A stretch of 46,834 nucleotides of DNA. Source: Candidatus Methylopumilus sp. GTDB lineage: Bacteria > Pseudomonadota > Gammaproteobacteria > Burkholderiales > Methylophilaceae. Positions 1-8,172 of the stretch are shown here, piece by piece. The position numbers and the translations under genes are program-made. The stretch is from assembly GCA_009693175.1 (NCBI GenBank), contig SHXT01000009.1:1-46834 (forward strand). Reading direction: 5' to 3'. Position 1 is the stretch's first letter; every line of letters begins with the position of its first letter. The notes below the pieces were generated by a model. It did no database searches. It was given only the letters and a program-made list of their open reading frames with translations, and had not been told where the DNA came from.

Positions 1-141
1 GTAAGCCTTAGCTTCTCCGCCAAATTTCTTAGCAAGAATCGTTGTGATTGCCGCTGTAAGTGTTGTCTTACCATGGTCAACGTGACCAATTGTGCCAACG
101 TTCACATGGGGTTTGGTACGTTCAAATTTGCCTTTTGCCAT
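1..141 (-). CDS. tuf: Elongation factor Tu, N-terminal 47 residues (cut by window edge)
   Basis: EF-Tu is the GTPase that delivers aminoacyl-tRNA to the ribosome. The visible part begins [20 protein letters not shown] and carries the P-loop GHVDHGKT at about residues 19-26, which is diagnostic of translational GTPases and, with this N-terminus, of EF-Tu. The start is the ATG at 139-141, preceded by an AAGGA Shine-Dalgarno about 9 bases upstream. It is the last gene of a tRNA-tuf unit, 42 bases after tRNA-Thr(GGU), so it is probably co-transcribed with the tRNAs. The rest of the gene lies beyond the left edge. Confidence 0.97.
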   Translation of the reverse strand, partial: MAKGKFERTKPHVNVGTIGHVDHGKTTLTAAITTILAKKFGGEAKAY

Positions 142-183
142 AATGTTATGTCCTTGTTATTTACATTCTTCGAAAATATCTAC

Positions 184-258
<75 letters not shown>

Positions 259-282
259 GTGTCCAAAAATTCTCAACATATT

Positions 283-358
283 TGGAGCGGGCGACGAGGT
301 TCGAACTCGCGACATTTAGTTTGGAAAACTAATGCTCTACCAGCTGAGCTACACCCGC
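283..358 (-). tRNA. tRNA-Gly (anticodon UCC)
   Basis: Cloverleaf on the minus strand with acceptor GCGGGTG, D-arm TAGCTCAGCTGGTAGAGC, anticodon loop TTTCCAA containing TCC, and T-arm GGTTCGAACC-like pairing. CCA is encoded at 283-285. It lies 24 bases upstream of tRNA-Thr(GGU) and is expected to be cut from the same precursor. Confidence 0.97.
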
Positions 359-405
359 ACACCCATGGATCTTATCTCCACGTAACCTCAAAAAGCTTTT
401 ACTCA

Positions 406-490
406 TGGTGGAGGGGGAAGGATTCGAACCTTCGTACTCAGAGAGAACGGATTTACAGTCCGTCGCCTTTAACCGCTCGGCCACCCCTCC
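406..490 (-). tRNA. tRNA-Tyr (anticodon GUA)
   Basis: An 85-base minus-strand tRNA with a long variable arm, as expected for bacterial tRNA-Tyr. The acceptor is GGAGGGG, the anticodon loop CTGTAAA contains GTA, the T-arm is GGTTCGAATCC and the 3' CCA is encoded at 406-408. It sits between tRNA-Gly and the upstream tRNA-Thr(UGU) in the tRNA-tuf unit. Confidence 0.97.
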
Positions 491-575
491 AAACCGAACC
501 CTCAAGTATGTTGGTTTTTTTGATTTTTGTCAAACTAATGAGGGACTTATAAGAAGAAATAAAAACGAACTAAAA

Positions 576-651
576 TGGTGCCGGATGTCGGAATCGAACT
601 GACGACCTTCGCATTACAAGTGCGCTGCTCTACCAACTGAGCTAATCCGGC
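576..651 (-). tRNA. tRNA-Thr (anticodon UGU)
   Basis: First tRNA of the unit. Acceptor GCCGGAT pairs with ATCCGGC, the D-arm is TAGCTCAGTTGGTAGAGC, the anticodon loop CTTGTAA contains TGT, the T-arm is AGTTCGATT and CCA is encoded at 576-578. Its 5' end is about 17 bases downstream of a likely -10 box, so it probably heads the transcript that also yields tRNA-Tyr, tRNA-Gly, tRNA-Thr(GGU) and tuf mRNA. Confidence 0.97.
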
Positions 652-667
652 GTAATTAGGAGGCGCT

Positions 668-696
668 ACTATACCAATTTATTTAAATTTGAACTA
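668..696 (-). promoter_or_regulatory. Probable promoter of the tRNA-tuf unit
   Basis: On the minus strand a TATAGT hexamer (668-673) is followed by the GC-rich stretch AGCGCC, a discriminator style seen in stringently controlled stable-RNA promoters. A -35 match is poor: the best window is AGTTCA about 16 bases upstream. The site fills the 50-base gap between the sspB stop and the first tRNA, where a promoter is needed. The -10 and discriminator are seen; activity is inferred. Confidence 0.5.
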
Positions 697-701
697 GTTT
701 T

Positions 702-1088
702 TTAGCTCTTGACCAGGGTTAATTTAGGTCTTGCTGCTGATTTTTTTGTCTTTTCTTGGGCTGTTTCTTGTTCTTCTTTAACTTCAAAGAATAATCCCTC
801 ACCATTTTCTTTAGCATAAATACCTTCAACGGCTGAAATCGGCACATATAGATTTTTAGGTGTGCCATTAAATCGAGCTGTAAAAGCAATAGCCTCGTTA
901 GTGATCAGTAAATCTTTAATAGACTCGGGACTTAAATTAAGTAAAATTTTTCCATCTTTAATAAAAGCTCTTGGTGCTAAAGTATTTTGGTCGATCTTTA
1001 CGAGTAAATGTGGCGTAAATTGTTCAGTCACACACCATTCATAAATAGCCCTTATAAGATAAGGTTTGGTTGAAGCTGTTTTTGGCAT
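702..1088 (-). CDS. sspB: ClpXP protease specificity-enhancing factor SspB
   Basis: SspB is the adaptor that tethers ssrA-tagged, ribosome-rescued proteins to the ClpXP protease. The 128-residue product starts MPKTASTKPYLIRAIYEWC and has the usual layout: a folded substrate-binding domain to about residue 100, a charged flexible linker, and a short C-terminal ClpX-binding tail ending PKLTLVKS, resembling the family's terminal hydrophobic-Val-Lys motif. It follows sspA by 9 bases, the usual sspA-sspB pairing, so the two are probably co-transcribed. Confidence 0.93.
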   Translation of the reverse strand: MPKTASTKPYLIRAIYEWCVTEQFTPHLLVKIDQNTLAPRAFIKDGKILLNLSPESIKDLLITNEAIAFTARFNGTPKNLYVPISAVEGIYAKENGEGLFFEVKEEQETAQEKTKKSAARPKLTLVKS

Positions 1089-1097
1089 TACCCTTAA

Positions 1098-1697
1098 TTA
1101 TTTTCTCATCGCTTTTTCTGAAGGTGTCATTGCATCAGCATAAAGTGATCTTGAAAATAATTTCTCTGCATATTTAAGTAGCGGTGCTGCTTGATTTGGG
1201 AGCTCAATACCATAATGCCCTAAGCGCCACAACAAAGGTGCAATCGCAACGTCTAGCATTGAAAATTCGTCACTTAACAAATGTTGTTGCTTAGAAAAAA
1301 TAGGCACAATTAAAAGTAAATTATCACGTACATGTTTTCTCGCAATTTCTTTGCGCACTTCATCAGATGATTCTAGCGCAGGAATATGAACAAATAATTG
1401 TTTTTCAAAATCACTTAAAAATAAACGCGCACGAGCCCTCATCACCGGATCAGCTGGCATCAGTTGAGGATGGGGGAAGCGCTCATCAATATACTCATTA
1501 ATAATATTAGCGTCTGTTAACACCAAATCTCTTTCCACCAAAACAGGAACAGAGTTATGAGGGCTTAATATTGCTAAATCTTCTGGCTTATTTGCCAGAT
1601 CGACATCGACAACTTCAAAGTCCATACCTTTTTCAAAAAGAACAATCCTGCAACGATGGCTAAAAGGATCAACCGAGCCTGAATATAGTTTCATCAT
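1098..1697 (-). CDS. sspA: Stringent starvation protein A (GST-like RNA polymerase-associated protein)
   Basis: SspA has a glutathione S-transferase fold but acts by binding RNA polymerase during starvation and stationary phase. The 199-residue product has an N-terminal thioredoxin-like half with the segment SVPVLVERDLVLTDANIINE at about residues 50-69, then an all-helical C-terminal half. Length and start (MKLYSGSVDPFSHRCRI) fit the family; a second ATG one codon downstream could also serve. It lies 2 bases after petC and 9 before sspB. This bc1-ssp adjacency is common in Betaproteobacteria. Confidence 0.93.
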   Translation of the reverse strand: MMKLYSGSVDPFSHRCRIVLFEKGMDFEVVDVDLANKPEDLAILSPHNSVPVLVERDLVLTDANIINEYIDERFPHPQLMPADPVMRARARLFLSDFEKQLFVHIPALESSDEVRKEIARKHVRDNLLLIVPIFSKQQHLLSDEFSMLDVAIAPLLWRLGHYGIELPNQAAPLLKYAEKLFSRSLYADAMTPSEKAMRK

Positions 1698-1699
1698 AA

Positions 1700-2404
1700 T
1701 TACTTAATATCTTTCCAAAATTCTTTCTTAAGTTTGACCGTTAAAACTAATAACAGGCCGAGAAATAATAAAACATAATAACCCATATGAAGTCTTTTTA
1801 CTTTTGAAGGTTCTGACATAAATGTAAGGTAATTCACAAGATCACCTACAAGCGCATCATATTCTTTAACAGTGAGTGTGCCAGGGTTGGTAAGTTCTAA
1901 TGTGTGATGCTCTTCATTGAACTTTTGATCACCTTGAAGTTTCCATAGAATATGTGGCATCTCTGTTTTATCAAATACAGTATTGTTCCATCCTGTCGGT
2001 CTAGATGAATCAAGATAATACCCTCTCAAATAACTATAAATCCAATCCGAGCCTCTCGCCCTTACTTCCACAGAGAGATCGGGCGGATTAACACCAAACC
2101 ATGCCTTAGCGTCTTTCTTTGTCATGGCAATCTTCATGGGTTCACCAATTTTTTCTGCTGTAAAAAGTAAATTGTCTTTAATTAACTTATCAGATAATCC
2201 AATATCTTTTAAACGGTTATAACGCATGTAATTAGCACTATGGCAATTTAAACAATAATTAATAAATGTTTTGGCGCCTCTTTGGAGAGATGCTTGATCA
2301 TTTAAATCAATAGGCGCTTTATCTAGAATTAAATGTTCATTAGCAAATCCCGCATTAGTAAATATAAAAAGAAATAATAAAAATAATTTAATTAAGATTT
2401 TCAT
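1700..2404 (-). CDS. petC: Ubiquinol-cytochrome c reductase, cytochrome c1
   Basis: Cytochrome c1 is the periplasmic heme subunit of complex III and passes electrons from the Rieske protein to soluble cytochrome c. The 234-residue precursor has a cleavable signal peptide (about residues 1-21), one heme-attachment motif CLNCH at 51-55, and a C-terminal membrane anchor (about 206-226). Its start overlaps the petB stop by 4 bases, indicating translational coupling. Heme attachment would need the CcsBA system encoded at 19105-22186. Confidence 0.95.
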   Translation of the reverse strand: MKILIKLFLLFLFIFTNAGFANEHLILDKAPIDLNDQASLQRGAKTFINYCLNCHSANYMRYNRLKDIGLSDKLIKDNLLFTAEKIGEPMKIAMTKKDAKAWFGVNPPDLSVEVRARGSDWIYSYLRGYYLDSSRPTGWNNTVFDKTEMPHILWKLQGDQKFNEEHHTLELTNPGTLTVKEYDALVGDLVNYLTFMSEPSKVKRLHMGYYVLLFLGLLLVLTVKLKKEFWKDIK

Positions 2405-3705
2405 TTATAACTAACTCTTGAAGGCACTGGCTTTGTTTTATCTTTTTGACTGTAATAAGGCATAAGTGCAAAAAATAAGAAATATGTAATAGTAAAAATA
2501 CGAGCAATCACTATAGCTTTATCAACGCCGCCAATAATCGGTATTGCATTAGAAAATTGTCCCCATACATTTAAAGGCACAGTACCTAAATAGCCTAGAA
2601 CAAAAAAGCTCACTACAAATAATGCAATCCATCGTTTAAACAAAATACCTTTATAACGAATTGATTTAACTTTACTTTTATCTAGCCAAGGTAAAAATGC
2701 AAATACTAAAACAGAAAGTCCCATTGCGGCCACACCTGGAAATTGTGAATTTAATATAGGTGGCACAGCACGAAGAATTGAATAATAAGGTGTGAAATAC
2801 CATACAGGTGCAATATGTGCTGGTGTTTTTAACGGGTCTGCAGGAATAAAGTTATTTGCTTCTAAGAAGTAACCGCCCATCTCGGGTAAATAGAAAATAA
2901 TCATTGCAAACACTATAAGAAATACTGAAACGCCCACCAAATCTTTTACTGTGTAATAAGGATGAAATGGAATGCCGTCTAAAGGAATATTTGTTTTTTT
3001 ATCAAGATTTTTTTTAATTTCAATACCATCAGGATTATTTGAACCTACTTGATGCAGAGCTACAAGATGAACAAATACTAAACCACATAATGCTAAAGGA
3101 AGGGCAATAACATGAAATGCAAAAAAACGATTCAATGTTGCATCCGACACTAAATAATCCCCTCTTAGCCACTCTGATAAATCTGGCCCAACAAATGGAA
3201 TTGTTGAGAAAAGATTTACGATTACTTGTGCACCCCAATAAGACATCTGACCCCAAGGTAACAAATATCCAAAAAAAGCTTCCCCCATAAGACATAAAAA
3301 AATTGCTACACCGAACAACCACAAAAGCTCTCTGGGATTTTTATAAGACCCATAAATTAAACCCCTAAACATATGTAAATACACCACAACAAAAAACATT
3401 GATGCTCCGGTTGAATGCATATAACGAATTAACCATCCAAACGAAACATCTCTCATAATGTATTCAACAGATCCAAATGCTAATTCAGCATCTGGTTTAT
3501 AGTGCATAGTTAAAAATATTCCAGTAACTAATTGAAGCACTAGAACCAGCAAAGCGAGCGCGCCAAAAAAATACCAAAAATTAAAGTTTTTAGGTGCGTA
3601 ATATTCTGTTAGATGATCAGTAATTAGGGATGATAAAGGGAATCTTTTATCTATCCACGTCATCAAGGTACTTTTAGATTTTTTCGTTTTAAGCTCTTTT
3701 TTCAT
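2401..3705 (-). CDS. petB: Ubiquinol-cytochrome c reductase, cytochrome b
   Basis: Cytochrome b is the eight-helix membrane core of complex III that carries the two b hemes and both quinone sites. The 434-residue product shows the paired heme-ligand histidines in RYMHSTGASMFFVVVYLHMF and in FAFHVIALPLALCGLVFVHL. The Qo-site PEWY motif reads P300-V301-W302-Y303, so the usual glutamate is valine (see findings). It sits between petA (14-base gap) and petC (4-base overlap). Length and C-terminal helices look complete. Confidence 0.96.
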   Translation of the reverse strand: MKKELKTKKSKSTLMTWIDKRFPLSSLITDHLTEYYAPKNFNFWYFFGALALLVLVLQLVTGIFLTMHYKPDAELAFGSVEYIMRDVSFGWLIRYMHSTGASMFFVVVYLHMFRGLIYGSYKNPRELLWLFGVAIFLCLMGEAFFGYLLPWGQMSYWGAQVIVNLFSTIPFVGPDLSEWLRGDYLVSDATLNRFFAFHVIALPLALCGLVFVHLVALHQVGSNNPDGIEIKKNLDKKTNIPLDGIPFHPYYTVKDLVGVSVFLIVFAMIIFYLPEMGGYFLEANNFIPADPLKTPAHIAPVWYFTPYYSILRAVPPILNSQFPGVAAMGLSVLVFAFLPWLDKSKVKSIRYKGILFKRWIALFVVSFFVLGYLGTVPLNVWGQFSNAIPIIGGVDKAIVIARIFTITYFLFFALMPYYSQKDKTKPVPSRVSYK

Positions 3706-3719
3706 ACTTTAAATAAGTC

Positions 3720-4319
3720 TTATCCTTTATTGTCTTCGCCAATTAATAGGGTGGTGTCATTAATATATTTATGGGGCGGCACCACAAGATTAATTGGGGC
3801 AGGCGAACCTTTAAAAACTCGGCCCGCTAGATCAAATTTAGATCCATGGCACGGACAGAAAAATCCGCCATTCCAATTTTCTCCCATATCCCCTTGAGTT
3901 TGCAATTGAGCTATAGGTGAACAGCCTAAATGAGAACAAATACCTACCAAAACGATTACATTAGGCTTAAGTGATCTTGTCGCATTTTTACAATAATTAG
4001 GTTGCTGAGATACAACATCAAGATTTGGATCAGAAAGATTAGGATCATTTTTTTTTAATCCATCTAACATAGCTTTAGATCGATTAACAATCCAAACCGG
4101 CTGACCTCTCCACTCGGAAGTAATCATTGATCCCGTTTCAATTTTGCTAATATCTACTTCAACGGGTGCGCCGGCAGCTTTAGCTCGCTCGCTTGGAGTC
4201 ATACTCGATAAGAAAGGAACAGCTATAATTCCTGCGCCAATTGCACCAGTTACAGTTGTTACTGCAATTAGAAAACTTCTTTTCTTCTTATCTATTTTAA
4301 CGTCTTGATGATTTGCCAT
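3720..4319 (-). CDS. petA: Ubiquinol-cytochrome c reductase, Rieske iron-sulfur subunit
   Basis: This 2Fe-2S subunit takes electrons from quinol at the Qo site of complex III. Cluster ligands fall in CSHLGC (C128, H130) and CPCHGS (C155, H158), with C133 and C157 forming the expected disulfide. The N-terminus is a Tat-type uncleaved anchor followed by a hydrophobic helix at about residues 18-38. The twin-arginine position reads K13-R14-S-F-L instead of R-R (see findings). It is first in petABC, with a likely promoter upstream, and lies next to tatABC, the export system it is expected to use. Confidence 0.96.
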   Translation of the reverse strand: MANHQDVKIDKKKRSFLIAVTTVTGAIGAGIIAVPFLSSMTPSERAKAAGAPVEVDISKIETGSMITSEWRGQPVWIVNRSKAMLDGLKKNDPNLSDPNLDVVSQQPNYCKNATRSLKPNVIVLVGICSHLGCSPIAQLQTQGDMGENWNGGFFCPCHGSKFDLAGRVFKGSPAPINLVVPPHKYINDTTLLIGEDNKG

Positions 4320-4389
4320 GGTCTTATTAATAAGCTTTTATGAAATAAAAAAAGTATGAGGGGAAAATTATTTATTTGAATGTCAGATC

Positions 4390-4418
4390 ATTATACAAAA
4401 TTTCACTCAAAACCTAAA
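4390..4418 (-). promoter_or_regulatory. Probable petABC promoter
   Basis: The 127-base gap between tatC and petA contains a perfect TATAAT on the minus strand (4390-4395). At a 17-base spacer the -35 position reads TTTAGG (4413-4418), a weak match to TTGACA. The leader to the petA ATG would be about 65 bases. The hexamer is seen; promoter activity is inferred. Confidence 0.5.
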
Positions 4419-4446
4419 TAGTGCTATAAGCTAAATTTAAGATCTA

Positions 4447-5163
4447 TCAAGTCTTGAAATTAATTCTTTTTGATACAAACAAGCCTAATTCATATAAAAA
4501 CCATAATGGAATTGCTAAACAAATTTGTGAAATTACATCAGGTGGGGTCAAAATAGCTCCAATTACAAATGCGATAACAATCATATAAGGTCGAACTTCT
4601 TCTAACGTTTTAACTTTAACCCATCCTAATGTTACTAATATGATTAATATGACAGGCACCTCAAAAGCCAATCCAAATGAAATTAACAAAGACAAAATTA
4701 AATCTAAATAACTTGAGATATCAATCATTAAACTTACATTTAAAGGAGTCATCATAATAAAAAACTTAAATACAATTGGAAAAATTAAATAGTAGGCAAA
4801 AGCCATGCCCACAAAAAACAATACAAGTCCACTAACAAAAGAAAATAAAATTAATTTTTTTTCTTTTTTATAAAGACCGGGAGAAATGAATCGCCAAAAT
4901 TGATAAAAAATAAAAGGTAAGGAGAATAAAAAAGAAATGAATGCAGTAATTTTAATTGGAACTAAAAAAGTTGAAGTAAGGCCTGTGCTTACTAATTTAT
5001 TACCATCTATTAATTTCTCAATTAATGGTGTCGAAAAAAAAGTATAGATATCATTTGCGTAAAAACTTAAACATACAAAAATAATAATAAAACTAAGAGA
5101 ACTTCTAAATAAAGTATTTCTTAATTCTATAAGTTGCTTAATAAAAGGTTTGAATTGAGTCAC
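4447..5163 (-). CDS. tatC: Sec-independent protein translocase subunit TatC
   Basis: TatC is the six-helix membrane receptor for twin-arginine signal peptides. The 238-residue protein begins with the cytoplasmic N-terminal segment FKPFIKQLIELRNTLFRS and contains the family stretch FRFISPGLY-like (here WRFISPGLYKKEKK) near residue 90, followed by alternating hydrophobic helices and the SFGLAFEVPVILIIL segment. It overlaps tatB by 4 bases and ends the long murA-his-tat directional block. Function is firm from the family. Confidence 0.95.
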   Translation of the reverse strand: MTQFKPFIKQLIELRNTLFRSSLSFIIIFVCLSFYANDIYTFFSTPLIEKLIDGNKLVSTGLTSTFLVPIKITAFISFLFSLPFIFYQFWRFISPGLYKKEKKLILFSFVSGLVLFFVGMAFAYYLIFPIVFKFFIMMTPLNVSLMIDISSYLDLILSLLISFGLAFEVPVILIILVTLGWVKVKTLEEVRPYMIVIAFVIGAILTPPDVISQICLAIPLWFLYELGLFVSKRINFKT

Positions 5164-5384
5164 CCAGATTTGATTGATCTTTTTTTAATTTCACGCTGAA
5201 TCTTTTGGAGTTCTTTAAATTTTTCTTCTCGCTCAATTTCTTCTTTAAGTTTGCCAATATAATTTTGAGCTCTACCTGTTAATTTACCAAATACCTTAGC
5301 CAATTTAGGTAATTTTTCTGGGCCAATCACCATAAGTGCTACAAATAAGATAACAACTAACTCAGAAAATGAAACGTCAAACAT
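5160..5384 (-). CDS. tatB: Sec-independent protein translocase subunit TatB
   Basis: TatB forms the substrate-receptor complex with TatC. The 74-residue product has an N-terminal membrane helix starting MFDVSFSELVVILFVALMVI, then the hinge GPEKLPKLAK and a charged amphipathic helix. The F-S-E-L segment and glutamate in the membrane helix distinguish TatB from TatA. It is short for TatB, which commonly exceeds 100 residues; the missing part is the poorly conserved C-terminal tail. It lies between tatA (5-base gap) and tatC (overlap). Confidence 0.9.
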   Translation of the reverse strand: MFDVSFSELVVILFVALMVIGPEKLPKLAKVFGKLTGRAQNYIGKLKEEIEREEKFKELQKIQREIKKRSIKSG

Positions 5385-5389
5385 AAAAC

Positions 5390-5587
5390 TTATTTTCTAG
5401 CTCGAGTTCTTGATGTCTTTCTGCGTGAAGAATGCACTTTAGGTTTATTTTCATCTTTTACTGCATCTTTAAAATTTTTAAAGGCGGCGCCCAAATCACT
5501 ACCAATGTTTCTTAATTTACTCGTGCCAAATATCAAAAAAACTATTAATAAAACAATTAGCCAATGTGTAATGCTTGAAAATCCCAT
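5390..5587 (-). CDS. tatA: Sec-independent protein translocase subunit TatA
   Basis: TatA oligomerises to make the translocation element of the Tat system. The 65-residue protein has one membrane helix (about residues 4-20), the hinge [14 protein letters not shown], an amphipathic helix with [11 protein letters not shown], and a basic C-terminal tail rich in Arg and Lys. It starts the tatABC run, 13 bases after hinT. Confidence 0.93.
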   Translation of the reverse strand: MGFSSITHWLIVLLIVFLIFGTSKLRNIGSDLGAAFKNFKDAVKDENKPKVHSSRRKTSRTRARK

Positions 5588-5600
5588 AACAACTCCTTTA

Positions 5601-5933
5601 TTAAATTTTTGCTAATTTAGAACTACCCCCATATACATGAAAATGCATATGGAATACTTCCTGGCCACCTTCGTGTCCTGAATTAATCATGGTTCGAAAT
5701 CCTTTTAACCCTAACTCACTTGCCAATTTAGGCGCCAATAAAAGCATGTTAGATATAAGTACTTTATCACTTTCCTTACAGGTCATTAAATTTTCAATAT
5801 GTTTTTTAGGTGTAATTAAAAAATGTACCTTATCAATCGGATGAATATCATGAAATGCAATTAGCTCATCATTTTCAAAAATTTTTTTACTCGGTATCGA
5901 ACCATCAATAATTTTACAAAAAATACACGTCAT
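5601..5933 (-). CDS. hinT: HIT-family purine nucleoside phosphoramidase-type protein
   Basis: Histidine-triad proteins hydrolyse nucleoside phosphoramidates or related adenylates. The 110-residue product has CIFCKII near the N-terminus and the catalytic triad H95-M-H97-F-H99 in [12 protein letters not shown]. It sits between hisE (6-base gap) and tatA, a placement widespread in Betaproteobacteria. HinT is the closest named group; the physiological substrate cannot be read from sequence. Confidence 0.9.
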   Translation of the reverse strand: MTCIFCKIIDGSIPSKKIFENDELIAFHDIHPIDKVHFLITPKKHIENLMTCKESDKVLISNMLLLAPKLASELGLKGFRTMINSGHEGGQEVFHMHFHVYGGSSKLAKI

Positions 5934-5939
5934 ATTATT

Positions 5940-6260
5940 TCACTTAAGTGCACGGCTTTTTTTCTCTTCAATACCAGAAGCCCCTTCTCGTCTTGCAAGC
6001 TCATTTAGAATATCTTCTGCACTTAAATTCTTATGTGCCATCAGTACTAAAGTATGAAACCAAAGATCAGCCACTTCATGAATAAGCTCTTTATTATCTC
6101 CTTGGCGAGCAGCTATGATTGTCTCAAAAGCCTCTTCATTTATTTTTTTAAGTATAGCTTCTAAGCCTTCATGATATAAAGAAGCTGTATACGATTTTGT
6201 AGGGTCGTCTTTTTTTCTTGCCTCAAGTATTTGAGTAAGTTTTTCTAAAATAGTATTCAT
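5940..6260 (-). CDS. hisE: Phosphoribosyl-ATP pyrophosphatase
   Basis: HisE hydrolyses phosphoribosyl-ATP to phosphoribosyl-AMP, step 2 of histidine synthesis. The 106-residue all-helical protein carries the MazG-like metal-binding pattern: EEAFETIIAA (about residues 41-50) and HEVADLWFHTLVLM (about 60-73). It is separate from HisI, unlike the fused HisIE of enterobacteria, and follows hisI by 6 bases. Confidence 0.94.
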   Translation of the reverse strand: MNTILEKLTQILEARKKDDPTKSYTASLYHEGLEAILKKINEEAFETIIAARQGDNKELIHEVADLWFHTLVLMAHKNLSAEDILNELARREGASGIEEKKSRALK

Positions 6261-6266
6261 ATCAAG

Positions 6267-6653
6267 TTATTTTTTATAAATATCTTTTGGTTCTTTAACA
6301 ATCTCATAATCGGTCGCCCATATTTCTTTATCATCTAATTTTTGATAGAAACATGTTTCTCGTCCTGTATGACAAGCAATATCTTCAATCTGTTCAACTT
6401 TAAGTAAGACTACATCTCCATCACAATCAATTCTTATTTCTTTAACATTTTGAATGTGTCCAGACTCTTCGCCTTTTTCCCAAATTTTTTGTCTTGATCT
6501 TGACCAGTAAAAAGCCCGCTTATTTTTTTGTGTAAGTTGCAAAGCCTCTTGATTCATCCAAGCAAACATAAGGACTTTATTTGTTTTATAGTCCTGTGCA
6601 ATTACAGGCACAAGACCATTATCATCCCATTTTATTAAATGCAACCAGGTCAT
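6267..6653 (-). CDS. hisI: Phosphoribosyl-AMP cyclohydrolase
   Basis: HisI opens the purine ring of phosphoribosyl-AMP, step 3 of histidine synthesis. The 128-residue protein has [12 protein letters not shown], the [19 protein letters not shown] segment, the metal-binding IDCDGD, and the zinc-ligand block [10 protein letters not shown] near residue 94. It is monofunctional. The start overlaps the hisF stop by 4 bases (ATGA), implying translational coupling. Confidence 0.95.
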   Translation of the reverse strand: MTWLHLIKWDDNGLVPVIAQDYKTNKVLMFAWMNQEALQLTQKNKRAFYWSRSRQKIWEKGEESGHIQNVKEIRIDCDGDVVLLKVEQIEDIACHTGRETCFYQKLDDKEIWATDYEIVKEPKDIYKK

Positions 6654-7420
6654 AAACGAATCTCTATGTGGTTTGATTTCATAAATATTTTTGCTTCATT
6701 AATTGTATATTCTCCATAGTGAAATATACTTGCTGCTAATACTGCATCTGCTCCACCAATTTTAACGCCATCTACAAGATGCTGAAGGTCACCAACACCT
6801 CCGGAAGCAATAATAGGCACATCTACTTTATCAGATATTGCCTTAATCAATTCAAGATCAAAACCTTTTTTTGTGCCATCTCGATCCATGCTCGTAATCA
6901 GTAATTCTCCTGCGCCTAACGCAGCTATTTTTTCTGCCCATTCAACTGCATCTAATCCTGTTGCATTTCTACCGCCATGTGTAAATACCTGCCAAAAAGA
7001 TTTATTACCTTGTACTGTAAATTTTGCATCAATCGCAACAACAATACATTGAGATCCAAAACGAGATGAAGTTTGATAAACAATATCTGGATTAACGATT
7101 GCTGAAGTATTAATACTCACTTTATCAGCACCTGCATTCAGTAAATTTCTTACATCTTCAGAAGTTCTAACACCGCCACCCACGGTAAGAGGAATAAATA
7201 CCTCTTTAGCAACATTCTCGATGATATGGAAAATTTGGCCACGATTATCTGAACTAGCTGTAATATCCAGAAAGGCTAATTCGTCAGCGCCTTGTTCGTT
7301 ATATTTTTTCGCAATTTCTACCGGGTCACCCGCATCTTTTAACTCTAAAAAATTAATTCCTTTTACGACTCTGCCATCAGTCACATCCAAACAAGGAATA
7401 ATTCTTTTGGCAAGTGACAT
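6650..7420 (-). CDS. hisF: Imidazole glycerol phosphate synthase, cyclase subunit
   Basis: HisF joins ammonia from HisH to PRFAR and makes imidazole glycerol phosphate plus AICAR. The 256-residue beta/alpha barrel has the catalytic aspartates in [12 protein letters not shown] (about residue 11) and VVAIDAKF (about residue 130), with phosphate-binding glycines in TVGGGVRT and IIASGGVG. It abuts hisA directly and partners hisH two genes upstream. Confidence 0.96.
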   Translation of the reverse strand: MSLAKRIIPCLDVTDGRVVKGINFLELKDAGDPVEIAKKYNEQGADELAFLDITASSDNRGQIFHIIENVAKEVFIPLTVGGGVRTSEDVRNLLNAGADKVSINTSAIVNPDIVYQTSSRFGSQCIVVAIDAKFTVQGNKSFWQVFTHGGRNATGLDAVEWAEKIAALGAGELLITSMDRDGTKKGFDLELIKAISDKVDVPIIASGGVGDLQHLVDGVKIGGADAVLAASIFHYGEYTINEAKIFMKSNHIEIRL

Positions 7421-8161
7421 TTATTTAATAAGCTCATCTGCGAGTATTTGCGCAGCTTTAAAATCAAGTGTTCCTTCATAAATTGCTCTTCCTGTGATTG
7501 CGCCACTCACACCTGCATAAGCAATTGAACATAGACTCTTAATATCTTCTAAGTTGGTAACGCCACCACTTGCAATTACAGGTATCGAAAGTGCTTCAGC
7601 TAACTTTTCAGTCGCTTCAATATTTAATCCATTTAACATACCGTCACGTCCAATATCGGTATAAATAATTGCTTCAACGCCATAACCTTCAAATTTTTTT
7701 GCAAGCTCAATCACATTATGTCCTGTTAATTTAGCCCACCCATCAATAGCAACTTCACCTTCTTTTGCGTCAAGGCCCACAATAATTTGTCCGGGAAATG
7801 CATAACAAGCTTCATGAAGAAAACCAGGATTTTTAACAGCGGCTGTACCTATGATGATGTAATCCACGCCATTATTTAGATATTTTTCTACTGTATCAAG
7901 ATTTCGAATACCGCCACCCAATTGAATTGGAATTGCCCCATTAACTTCTTTAACAATCGATTTAATTGCAGACTCATTAACTGGTTTACCTACAAAAGCC
8001 CCATTTAAATCTACTAAATGTAATCTTCTTGCACCAAGATCTGTCCATTGTTTTGCGACTTCACCGGGATTCTCTGAAAAGACTGTTGATTCTTCCATTA
8101 AGCCTTGCTTAAGCCTCACGCATTGGCCATCTTTTAAATCAATTGCAGGAATTATTAACAT
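7421..8161 (-). CDS. hisA: ProFAR isomerase (HisA)
   Basis: HisA isomerises ProFAR to PRFAR, the step before HisHF. The 246-residue barrel has the catalytic D8 in [13 protein letters not shown] and the second aspartate near residue 130 in [16 protein letters not shown]. Phosphate-binding loops IQLGGGIRN and VIASGGVT are present, showing the half-barrel repeat shared with HisF. It is encoded 11 bases after hisH and ends where hisF begins. Confidence 0.96.
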   Translation of the reverse strand: MLIIPAIDLKDGQCVRLKQGLMEESTVFSENPGEVAKQWTDLGARRLHLVDLNGAFVGKPVNESAIKSIVKEVNGAIPIQLGGGIRNLDTVEKYLNNGVDYIIIGTAAVKNPGFLHEACYAFPGQIIVGLDAKEGEVAIDGWAKLTGHNVIELAKKFEGYGVEAIIYTDIGRDGMLNGLNIEATEKLAEALSIPVIASGGVTNLEDIKSLCSIAYAGVSGAITGRAIYEGTLDFKAAQILADELIK

Positions 8162-8172
8162 AAACTAAAAAT

